Shown: positions 5,901-12,410 of the stretch, piece by piece | Position numbering within the stretch: the stretch's first letter is position 1 | Layout: every line of letters begins with the position of its first letter | Source of the DNA: Actinomycetes bacterium | GTDB taxonomy: Bacteria > Actinomycetota > Acidimicrobiia > Spongiisociales > UBA5794 | DNA length: 13,263 bases | Direction of reading: 5' to 3' | Assembly: GCA_024275815.1 (NCBI GenBank) | Contig: JAJRYI010000362.1 | Span: 1 to 13,263 of the forward strand | Made by a program: the position numbers and the translations under genes | Notes under the pieces: model-generated | What the model saw: only the letters and a program-made list of their open reading frames with translations | What the model was told of the DNA's origin: nothing | Databases searched by the model: none

Positions 5901-7232
5901 CTACCCGCGGTAGGCCGCCCTCACCAGGTTCCTCGAGTGGCCGATGGCGCGGTACGTCCCATCCATGCCCCACAAGCGCACCGCACCGAAGGCGGCGGAC
6001 GCCGTGCGGTGGTCGATACGGGCCTCTGCAAGATGGAACCGGTCGTGCGATCGGAGATCGGCGAAGTGGGCCGACAACTCGATCGTCGGCGTGTACACGG
6101 GTGGGCCGTCGGGCAACCGATCCATGTTGTACATGATCGCAGGCCAGATGCCGGCGTCGATCGGCATCAGCAGGGCCGCTGCAACGAGGTACGGATCGTT
6201 CGAGCCGAGGGCGATGTTCGGGCTCCAGAGGCGCACGACCGGTTCGTCACCGTCCGCCATGTCCGGGACCTCCCAGTTCTCGAGTGGCCTCCAGTTCAGC
6301 GCGGAGGCACCGATGGTGAACCCCAGACGCTGCGTGAGTCGGTCGATAGGGGTGGCGGATGCTATGCCGTGAACTTCGGGAGGTTCGGGTCTCTCCTCGA
6401 GTACGGGGAAGCTGGCAACGGCGCTGATGTTCGTACGGCCGACCCGTTTGCCTGCAACGACGCTCGACACGGTTGCATCGATGGCCCGTGGTGATCGTCG
6501 ATCCACCTCGATGGTGATCGACCCGGTGCTGCCCACCGGTATGCCGTGCAGGAAGCGGTGGACGAGCGACACGGGCGCCATGTCGGGTGCCACGTCTCGC
6601 AGACACAGCAGTGCAGCGGCGATCGCGTACGCTCCAAAGACGTCCCCGGATGTGTTCGCCCAGTCCTCATGGACGCTGAACGTCCACGTCGATCCGTCGC
6701 GGGCGAGAGCGATCGCATCTTCGAGACCGACCAGCCAGCGGATTCCGTTGCTGTGAAGCGGCCCGGTCACCCTCCTCATGGGCTGGTCGTCGACGGCCGT
6801 GAGGGCGTCTGCGTACAGGCCGATGGTGTCCCCCAGCGCCGGGTCGATGTCGGTCAGGGGAACGAGGACGAACCGACGGTTCCTGATCTCGGGGTGAGGA
6901 ACGACGAGGCCCGGTACGTCGATCGTTCGCCCGTCGTACCACAGCAGATCGAGATCGAGCGTCCGCGGCCCCCACCGCACGTCGCGGACTCTGTCGTGTG
7001 ACCGTTCGATCGACAACATCTCACCAAGGAGGCTCTCCGGGTCGAAGTCCGTCTCGAGGGCAACGGCTGCGTTGAGGTAGGCACCCTGCTCGACGTCGCC
7101 GACGGGTGCTGTCTCATATACGGGAGATCCCGCAACGATCGTGCCGAGACGCCCGAGTCCCTCGAGGGCAGCCACGAGGAGCGTGGCACTGTCCCCGAGG
7201 TTCGATCCGATCCCAACGTACGAGAGAGCCAC
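5901..7232 (-). CDS. folK: FolK (HPPK) fused to an acyl-CoA-thioesterase-like double hotdog domain
   Basis: This 443-residue protein has two unrelated halves in one frame. Residues 1-158 are 6-hydroxymethyl-7,8-dihydropterin pyrophosphokinase: GSNLGD (9-14), SPVYETAPVG (36-45), QGAYLNA (49-55), RWGPRTLDLDLL (86-97) and PHPEIRNRRFVLVPL (112-126). This is a complete HPPK that transfers pyrophosphate from ATP to the pterin, making the substrate for FolP. Residues about 163-443 resemble the TesB/4HBT_3 thioesterase family. The first hotdog includes WANTSGDVFGAYAIAAALL (191-209) and VSLVHRFLHGIPVG. The second includes LMPIDAGIWPAIM (355-367), TPTIELSAHF and GTYRAIGHSRNLVRA (425-439). By eye, Asp359 and Thr382 or Thr380 could match TesB catalytic Asp204 and Thr228, but the Gln278 position looks like Ser433. 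No stop or restart separates the halves. The start is a GTG 5 bp after the upstream gene's stop. Confidence 0.87.
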   Translation of the reverse strand: MALSYVGIGSNLGDSATLLVAALEGLGRLGTIVAGSPVYETAPVGDVEQGAYLNAAVALETDFDPESLLGEMLSIERSHDRVRDVRWGPRTLDLDLLWYDGRTIDVPGLVVPHPEIRNRRFVLVPLTDIDPALGDTIGLYADALTAVDDQPMRRVTGPLHSNGIRWLVGLEDAIALARDGSTWTFSVHEDWANTSGDVFGAYAIAAALLCLRDVAPDMAPVSLVHRFLHGIPVGSTGSITIEVDRRSPRAIDATVSSVVAGKRVGRTNISAVASFPVLEERPEPPEVHGIASATPIDRLTQRLGFTIGASALNWRPLENWEVPDMADGDEPVVRLWSPNIALGSNDPYLVAAALLMPIDAGIWPAIMYNMDRLPDGPPVYTPTIELSAHFADLRSHDRFHLAEARIDHRTASAAFGAVRLWGMDGTYRAIGHSRNLVRAAYRG

Positions 7233-7237
7233 GCCGG

Positions 7238-7720
7238 TCAGTGTGCAGGGATCAGGCGTCGCCCTTCAGGGCCGATGGCCCTGGCGAGGATCCGTTGAAT
7301 GACGTCTGTGGCGAGGATGGGATCGTCGAGCATCTCGGAGTAGATCAGATACCCGGCGAGAAGGCCTGCAAGCGTGTCGTCGATCGTGTCCTTGTGTACG
7401 AGGACCACAGCGTCGGGTGGGGCGAGTGCCGCAGCGATGGCTGCGAACACCTTCGGGGCCTCTTCAGGTTCGATGTCCGACTCGACCTGGTACGACGAGA
7501 ACGCCAGACCGGCAGATTCGTACGCCGTCGAGTTCTGGTTGGAGCCGAGGAGGCTGAGCACCGAGTTGACCCCGTGGTCCTGCAGCCAGATGATCTCTTC
7601 CTCGCGCCGCACACGACGATGCTGGAATCCGTACCCCCCGATGCGCTCTGAGACGGCGAGGCGATCCTTGATCACCCAATGGAATCCTCGCGGCTCAAGC
7701 CCAGTTGTCTTCTTACTCAT
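7238..7720 (-). CDS. Dual-specificity-phosphatase-like protein lacking catalytic residues
   Basis: The 160-residue product has the layout of a small DSP/PTP fold: an N-terminal FHWVIKDRLAVSERIGGYG segment (13-31), a long helix with EEIIWLQDHGVNSVLSLL (41-58), and a C-terminal P-loop region VVLVHKDTIDDTLAGLLAGYL (105-125). In active enzymes the loop is HCxxxxxR. Here His109 is kept, but the nucleophilic Cys is Lys110 and the phosphate-binding Arg is Thr116. It should not be a phosphatase; binding, sensing or scaffolding is more likely. The gene overlaps folP by 8 bp with GGAGG before its ATG, and ends 5 bp before folK, so it is embedded between two folate genes where folB is usually found. I have an impression that related actinobacterial proteins also lack the Cys, which would mean an established non-enzymatic family. 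The fold assignment is moderate. Confidence 0.68.
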   Translation of the reverse strand: MSKKTTGLEPRGFHWVIKDRLAVSERIGGYGFQHRRVRREEEIIWLQDHGVNSVLSLLGSNQNSTAYESAGLAFSSYQVESDIEPEEAPKVFAAIAAALAPPDAVVLVHKDTIDDTLAGLLAGYLIYSEMLDDPILATDVIQRILARAIGPEGRRLIPAH

Positions 7721-8573
7721 GGTCCTCCACCGTCACCATAGCGTTGGCCGTCAGGGCTACATCAGCCACAAGGCGAACATTGTGGACCCGGATGACCTGT
7801 ACGCCACGGCTCACCGCGAGTGCAACCGTCGCGGCCGTTGCCGCATCACGATCCCGTGGAGGCGTCGTTGCGCGAATCGGCCGCAAGATCTCTCCGAGAA
7901 ACCGTTTTCTACTCGTACCAACGGTCACCGGGTACCCCATCTCGACGAAGGTGCCCAGGTTCCGCATCAGCTCGATGTTGTGCCCGACCGTCTTACCGAA
8001 CCCGATACCTGGATCGATCGAGATCGACGCGGGATCGATCCCTGCGGCCTCGGCCATCGACGCTCGCCCTTGGAGGAAGGTGGCGACGTCGGCGACCACG
8101 TCGTCGTACACCGGGTTGTCCTGCATCGTTCGCGGTGAGCCCGCCATGTGCATCAACACGACGCCGACACCGGAATCTGCACACACGCCCGCCATTGCAG
8201 GGTCGCCGAGGGCGGTCACGTCGTTGACGATCGAGGCGCCCACACCAATACATGCGGACGCAACGGCTGGCTTGGACGTGTCGATGGAGACGACGACGCC
8301 TGCGACCGAGAGTGCCTCGACGATGGGGACGACACGTGCGATCTCGTCTTCGACCGAGACCGGGGTGGCACCGGGTCTCGTGGACTCGCCACCGACGTCG
8401 ACGATCGCGGCTCCGTCTTGAACCATCTCGAGGCCTGCAGCGATCGCCACGTCGGGGTCGAGGCGGTCGCCACCATCGGAGAACGAGTCGGGTGTCGCGT
8501 TGACGATGCCCATGATGAGCGGTGACCCGAGTGGCAGCACCCGTCCCCGGACAGCCCAGGCGAACGATCTCAC
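7713..8573 (-). CDS. folP: Dihydropteroate synthase
   Basis: FolP condenses hydroxymethyl-dihydropterin pyrophosphate (the FolK product) with p-aminobenzoate to give dihydropteroate; it is the sulfonamide target. All TIM-barrel signatures are present in the 286-residue protein: MGIVNATPDSFSDGG (21-35), DVGGESTRPG (59-68), IDTSK (97-101), NDV (117-119), DPGIGFGKT (187-195) and TSRKRF (220-225). I chose GTG 8573, four bases after the ftsH stop, because the family usually starts about 20 residues before the MGIVN strand. An in-frame ATG at 8669 would place 32 more residues inside the ftsH coding region and is unlikely. No Shine-Dalgarno precedes the GTG, so translation probably depends on ribosomes finishing ftsH. 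The end overlaps the phosphatase-like gene by 8 bp. Confidence 0.95.
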   Translation of the reverse strand: MRSFAWAVRGRVLPLGSPLIMGIVNATPDSFSDGGDRLDPDVAIAAGLEMVQDGAAIVDVGGESTRPGATPVSVEDEIARVVPIVEALSVAGVVVSIDTSKPAVASACIGVGASIVNDVTALGDPAMAGVCADSGVGVVLMHMAGSPRTMQDNPVYDDVVADVATFLQGRASMAEAAGIDPASISIDPGIGFGKTVGHNIELMRNLGTFVEMGYPVTVGTSRKRFLGEILRPIRATTPPRDRDAATAATVALAVSRGVQVIRVHNVRLVADVALTANAMVTVEDHE

Positions 8574-8577
8574 GGTG

Positions 8578-10497
8578 CTATGACAACCCGTCGGTTCGAT
8601 CGGTGCGAGCGGCGTAACCGCGAGCGATCGACGACACACCGTTGGGTGCCCGGAGGCGGATGCTCCCATCCTCAGCGTGTTCCCACTTCGGGACGTCGTG
8701 GAAGATCTCCGTGATCTCTCCTGCCCTCAGCGTCTCCTTCTCCATGAGCGCTTCAGCGATCCGGTGAAGGGCGTCTTCGTGGGTGGTCAGGATGGTTCTC
8801 GCCTCGTCGTGTGCCTGGGTGATGAGAAAGCGGATCTCCTCGTCGACGGCTGCAGCGACCTCGTTGGAGAGATCCTGGTTCTTGGCGTAGTCACGCCCGA
8901 GGAAGACTTCGCCTTCGGGCTTGCCGTACTGGAGAGGTCCGAGCTTGTCGCTCATGCCGTACTCCATGACCATCTTGCGGGCGATCGACGTCGCCTTCTC
9001 GATGTCGTTCGACGCACCGGTCGTGGGGTCGATGAAGATCAACTCCTCTGCGGTACGCCCCCCGAGGAGCATGGCGAGCTGGTCGATGAGTTCCGAGCGC
9101 CGCACGTAGTACTTGTCCTCGACGGGGAGCGCCATCGTGTAGCCACCGGCCCTGCCGCGTGGGATGATCGTCACCTTGTGGATCGGATCGGCGTTCGGTA
9201 GGGCGAACCCGACGAGAGCGTGGCCACCTTCGTGGTACGCGGTGATCTTCCGCTCGGATTCAGACATGACGCGTGACTTGCGTTCGGGGCCGGCGATCAC
9301 GCGCTCGATGGCCTCCTCGAGGTGCTTCATCGTGATCTCGTCGTCACCGATACGGGCAGCGAGCAGTGCAGCCTCGTTGATGAGGTTCGCGAGGTCGGCT
9401 CCGGTGAACCCGGGGGTCTGCCTGGCGAGAACGGAGAGGTCGACGTTGTCTGCAAGCGGCTTCCCCTTGGAGTGAACCTCGAGGATCTGACCACGGCCGT
9501 TGAGGTCCGGTCGGTCGACGACGACCTGGCGGTCGAAACGTCCCGGGCGGAGCAACGCAGGGTCGAGGATGTCGGGACGGTTCGTCGATGCGATGACGAT
9601 GACCCCGGACTTGACGTCGAAGCCGTCGAGTTCGACGAGCAGCTGGTTGAGCGTCTGCTCCCGCTCGTCGTGGCCACCGCCGAGGCCTGCTCCACGGTGG
9701 CGTCCAACGGCGTCGATCTCGTCGATGAACACGATCGACGGTGCGTTCTGTTTCGCCTGATCGAAGAGGTCCCTGACCCTCGATGCGCCGACACCGACGA
9801 ACATCTCGACGAAGTCGGAACCCGATATCGAGTAGAACGGCACACCGGCTTCACCGGCAACGGCACGGGCGAGGAGCGTCTTGCCGGTTCCCGGAGGGCC
9901 GTACAACAGAACACCCTTGGGGATCTTGGCCCCCATGGCGCGGAACTTCTGGGGTGACGCGAGGAAGTCCTTGATCTCTTCGAGCTCCTCGACGGCCTCA
10001 GCAACGCCTGCTACGTCGGAGAACGTCACCTTCGGCGAGTCCTTCGAGACCAGCTTGGCCTTCGACTTGCCGAACTGCATCACACGGTTACCGCCACCTT
10101 GCATCTGCATGATGATGAAGATGAAGAGGCCGAAGATCAGGATGTAGGGAAGGATCGACGTCAGGAACCACATGAACAGTGTCGGTTCCTGGCTGTCGAC
10201 GCGGAACTCGACACCGGACTCCTGGAGGAGCGTCGTCATCTCCGGCGAGTACTCCTTGGGGTACGTGACGATGAAGTCTTTCGTCTCACCCGCCGAGGTG
10301 AAGCTTCCGGTCAGCTCGTTCGAGCGATCCATCAGGACCACTTCACCCTCGATCTCTCCGGCCTCGAGGTACCCGGTGAACTCATTGATGGTGAGCTCCT
10401 CAGGCTGGGTTGCCTGGTTGAACACGACCTGGAAAGCCATCACCACGACGAAGATGACGGCCAGGTACACGAGAATGGTTCTCGCAGTGCGGTTCAC
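8578..10497 (-). CDS. ftsH: ATP-dependent zinc metalloprotease FtsH
   Basis: FtsH is a membrane-anchored AAA+ protease that degrades misfolded membrane proteins and short-lived regulators. The 639-residue product has a first membrane span at about residues 7-25, an extracytoplasmic domain, and a second span at about 107-131. The AAA module has Walker A GPPGTGKT (200-207), Walker B IVFIDE (255-260) and the second region of homology STNRPDILDPALLRPGRFDR (304-323). The protease domain has the zinc motif HEGGH (422-426) and the likely third ligand Asp498 in GASNDI. The usual motif is HEAGH; the Ala-to-Gly change keeps the ligands and catalytic Glu423. The GTG start at 10497 follows a strong GAGGAG. 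It is separated from hpt by a 97-bp gap, unlike its other neighbours, and runs into folP with a 4-bp gap. Confidence 0.98.
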   Translation of the reverse strand: MNRTARTILVYLAVIFVVVMAFQVVFNQATQPEELTINEFTGYLEAGEIEGEVVLMDRSNELTGSFTSAGETKDFIVTYPKEYSPEMTTLLQESGVEFRVDSQEPTLFMWFLTSILPYILIFGLFIFIIMQMQGGGNRVMQFGKSKAKLVSKDSPKVTFSDVAGVAEAVEELEEIKDFLASPQKFRAMGAKIPKGVLLYGPPGTGKTLLARAVAGEAGVPFYSISGSDFVEMFVGVGASRVRDLFDQAKQNAPSIVFIDEIDAVGRHRGAGLGGGHDEREQTLNQLLVELDGFDVKSGVIVIASTNRPDILDPALLRPGRFDRQVVVDRPDLNGRGQILEVHSKGKPLADNVDLSVLARQTPGFTGADLANLINEAALLAARIGDDEITMKHLEEAIERVIAGPERKSRVMSESERKITAYHEGGHALVGFALPNADPIHKVTIIPRGRAGGYTMALPVEDKYYVRRSELIDQLAMLLGGRTAEELIFIDPTTGASNDIEKATSIARKMVMEYGMSDKLGPLQYGKPEGEVFLGRDYAKNQDLSNEVAAAVDEEIRFLITQAHDEARTILTTHEDALHRIAEALMEKETLRAGEITEIFHDVPKWEHAEDGSIRLRAPNGVSSIARGYAARTDRTDGLS

Positions 10498-10501
10498 GGT
10501 G

Positions 10502-10507
10502 CTCCTC
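10502..10507 (-). promoter_or_regulatory. Shine-Dalgarno of ftsH (GAGGAG)
   Basis: GAGGAG lies four bases before the GTG at 10497. The close spacing is slightly short but the match is strong, and it supports the GTG start, beyond which no membrane-anchor sequence is missing. Confidence 0.65.
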
Positions 10508-10519
10508 TGAAGTTCTCTT

Positions 10520-10544
10520 GGATCCGAGCGGCAGGCTCGGACCC
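10520..10544. other. GC-rich hairpin in the hpt-ftsH gap
   Basis: On the minus strand GGGTCCGAGC (10544-10535) pairs with GCTCGGATCC (10529-10520) around a CTGCC loop, ten pairs with one G-T. It lies 12 bases upstream of the ftsH Shine-Dalgarno. No U-tract follows, so it is not a classic terminator for hpt. It could be a U-less terminator or attenuator, or a stabilising or regulatory structure in the ftsH leader. Confidence 0.55.
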
Positions 10545-10553
10545 GGTAGGGGG

Positions 10554-10559
10554 ATGGTA
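10554..10559 (-). promoter_or_regulatory. Possible -10 element (TACCAT) upstream of ftsH
   Basis: TACCAT fits TANNNT. A transcript starting about seven bases downstream, near 10547, would open directly with the GC-rich hairpin and carry a leader of about 50 bases. No good -35 hexamer is visible at 16-18 bp, so support is weak. Confidence 0.25.
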
Positions 10560-10593
10560 CGCCGAACGTCCATCAAACTTGTCGGCGTTTGGC

Positions 10594-11118
10594 TCAGTCG
10601 ATGCCTTCTACTTCGGCAATGTAAGGCAGGTTCCTGTACTTCCCATCGAAATCGAGCCCGTAGCCGATCACGAACTTCGGCGGGATGTGGAACCCCTCGT
10701 ACTTGATGTCGAGAGGTGGCCTCTCGACTCCATCCTTGATTATGAGGGCTGCGAGTGACAAACTCGCAGGCTTTCGCACCGCCAGGTTCTTAAGGAGGTA
10801 CGACAGCGTCAACCCCGTGTCGACGATGTCCTCGACGATCAGCACGTGGCGGTCGGCGATCTCCTGGTCGAGGTCCTTGAGGATCCGCACGACACCGGAG
10901 CTCTTCGTTGCCGACCCGTAGGACGATATCGCCATGAAATCGAACTCGACGGGGAGGTCGATGTGCCTTGCAAGGTCCGCCATGACGACGAACGCCCCTT
11001 TGAGTATGCCGATGAGAAGAAGGTTCTTCCCCCGGTAGTCATCGGTTATGGCTGCCCCCATCTCGGCGAGCTTCTCGTCGATCTCCACAGCGGAGATCAA
11101 CTCTTTTCCGATCTTCAC
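10594..11118 (-). CDS. hpt: Hypoxanthine phosphoribosyltransferase
   Basis: Hpt salvages hypoxanthine (and usually guanine) to the nucleotide using PRPP in the cytoplasm. The 174-residue protein has LKG at 39-41 for pyrophosphate binding, the flexible-loop region SSYGSATKSSG at 65-75, the PRPP motif VLIVEDIVDTGLTL at 92-105, Lys128-Asp129 for purine recognition, and VIGYGLDFDGKYRNLP at 150-165. I chose GTG 11118 because it overlaps the tilS stop (GTGA), is preceded by a GGGAAG ribosome site, and gives the normal family length. The frame stays open 40 codons further into tilS, but that stretch has no family character. The tilS-hpt-ftsH order is widely conserved in Gram-positive bacteria. The C-terminal end is followed by the 97-bp gap before ftsH. 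Confidence 0.96.
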   Translation of the reverse strand: MKIGKELISAVEIDEKLAEMGAAITDDYRGKNLLLIGILKGAFVVMADLARHIDLPVEFDFMAISSYGSATKSSGVVRILKDLDQEIADRHVLIVEDIVDTGLTLSYLLKNLAVRKPASLSLAALIIKDGVERPPLDIKYEGFHIPPKFVIGYGLDFDGKYRNLPYIAEVEGID

Positions 11119-12410
11119 GTATGCACTTCCCGTTCGATGACCACGATCGTATCCCCGTTGTGAGGCGTTGCCCACGACGCGTTGCGCACACCGTGAACCG
11201 CGGCAATGATGCCACCAACGGTCACCAGGAGCCAACACGGCCGCCGGTGTGCCGGGACTCCCGCCTCGCGAAGCACCTCGGTGACGGGCGTCGTTCCGTT
11301 CCCGAAGTCGATGCGGTCGCCGGGGAGGACACCACGAACCACCATAGGACCTTCGACCGATCCGGTGGATACGACGCTGAACCGTCCCGCCGTTGCAACG
11401 GGTGTCGGGTAGCGGGAACGCGACACCCGGTAGCGGTCCTCACCCCACGTGAAGGCTTCGATGTCCTCGATGTCGATCGGTGCTGGGGGTTGGGTGCATG
11501 GACCTGTTCCGAGAACGAGGAACGGTGGCTCGCTCTCGACGAGCACACTCCCCGAGACGTGTGCCGACCGCCCGGTTCCGGCCACCTCGAGCACCGCGTT
11601 CACGTCGTCCATCGATCCGGGATAGTCGTCTCCGAAGCGGCGCAACGCTGCACGCACCACCCTCGAGGCGATGGGTGCATCCGCTGCGAGCAGCGGTGCG
11701 AGCGGGATCGCGACTCCGCCGGGATCGTCGAGGATCACGATCTCAGCGGCGATCGCTTCGATCACCGCATCGTCCGCTGCGAGCAGTTCACCGGAACGCC
11801 CGAGGTTCTCGACGACCCCCGGGGCGTAGGACTCTTCGAGAAGCGGGATCAGATGCATGCGGATCCTGGATCGGAGAAAACGTTCGTCGGTGTTCGCCGG
11901 GTCGTCGGCGAACGGGAGGGCGAGTTCGGATGCTACGGCGCGTAGCTCCTCCCTCGTAAAGGCGAGGAACGGGCGGCGCCACGGTCCGCGTTCGGCGGGG
12001 ATCCCCGAGAGGCCTCCCGATCCCGAGCCTCGCAGAAGCCGCATCAGCACCGTCTCTGCCTGGTCGTTGGCGCTGTGGCCTGTGAGAGCCAGTTCGTCAT
12101 CGTCGAGATCTACCTCGATGGCCCGATAGCGGGCCGCCCTGGCCCGTGCCTCGAGGTTCGCTCCGTCATCGACGGGGCCGGCGAGGACCGACAGTTCGAC
12201 GCCGCACACCTTCGAGATCCCTTCGGCTGCCCGTTCGAGGAGATCCGATCCTGTCAGTCCCTGGTTGACGAACACGGCACGGACCTGCCGGGGTGCAACC
12301 GATGCAGCTGCGTGGAGGAGCACTGCGGAGTCCGCTCCCCCGCCGAGTGCCACGACGAAGCGCCGGGTACCGACCGCTGAGGCCACGGCACTCGCCAGCG
12401 GCGAGGTCAT
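11115..12410 (-). CDS. tilS: tRNA(Ile)-lysidine synthase, divergent active site
   Basis: TilS converts C34 of the CAU-anticodon tRNA-Ile to lysidine using ATP and lysine, allowing AUA decoding. The 431-residue product has an N-terminal PP-loop ATPase domain (about 15-190) and C-terminal tRNA-binding regions. The PP-loop reads ALGGGADS (21-28) where SGGxDS is usual. The strand after it reads VNQGL rather than VDHGL or VHHGL. The ADDQAET motif is SANDQAET (113-120). EARARAARY (87-95) and MRLLRGSGSGGLSGIP (123-138) are normal. Position between the metalloprotease and hpt, with 4-bp overlaps on both sides, matches the conserved tilS locus, so the identity is strong despite the changes. ATG 12410 was chosen because it overlaps the metalloprotease stop; an in-frame ATG at 12506 would add 32 residues inside that gene. 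Confidence 0.93.
   Translation of the reverse strand: MTSPLASAVASAVGTRRFVVALGGGADSAVLLHAAASVAPRQVRAVFVNQGLTGSDLLERAAEGISKVCGVELSVLAGPVDDGANLEARARAARYRAIEVDLDDDELALTGHSANDQAETVLMRLLRGSGSGGLSGIPAERGPWRRPFLAFTREELRAVASELALPFADDPANTDERFLRSRIRMHLIPLLEESYAPGVVENLGRSGELLAADDAVIEAIAAEIVILDDPGGVAIPLAPLLAADAPIASRVVRAALRRFGDDYPGSMDDVNAVLEVAGTGRSAHVSGSVLVESEPPFLVLGTGPCTQPPAPIDIEDIEAFTWGEDRYRVSRSRYPTPVATAGRFSVVSTGSVEGPMVVRGVLPGDRIDFGNGTTPVTEVLREAGVPAHRRPCWLLVTVGGIIAAVHGVRNASWATPHNGDTIVVIEREVHT

Noticed and set aside
8574..8669. Possible longer FolP starting at ATG 8669.
   Set aside because: It would overlap the ftsH 3' coding end by about 90 bp and add 32 residues with no FolP similarity; GTG 8573 gives the usual length.
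11119..11238. Possible longer Hpt starting within tilS.
   Set aside because: The extra 40 residues are a shadow of the tilS frame; GTG 11118 overlaps the tilS stop and matches family length.
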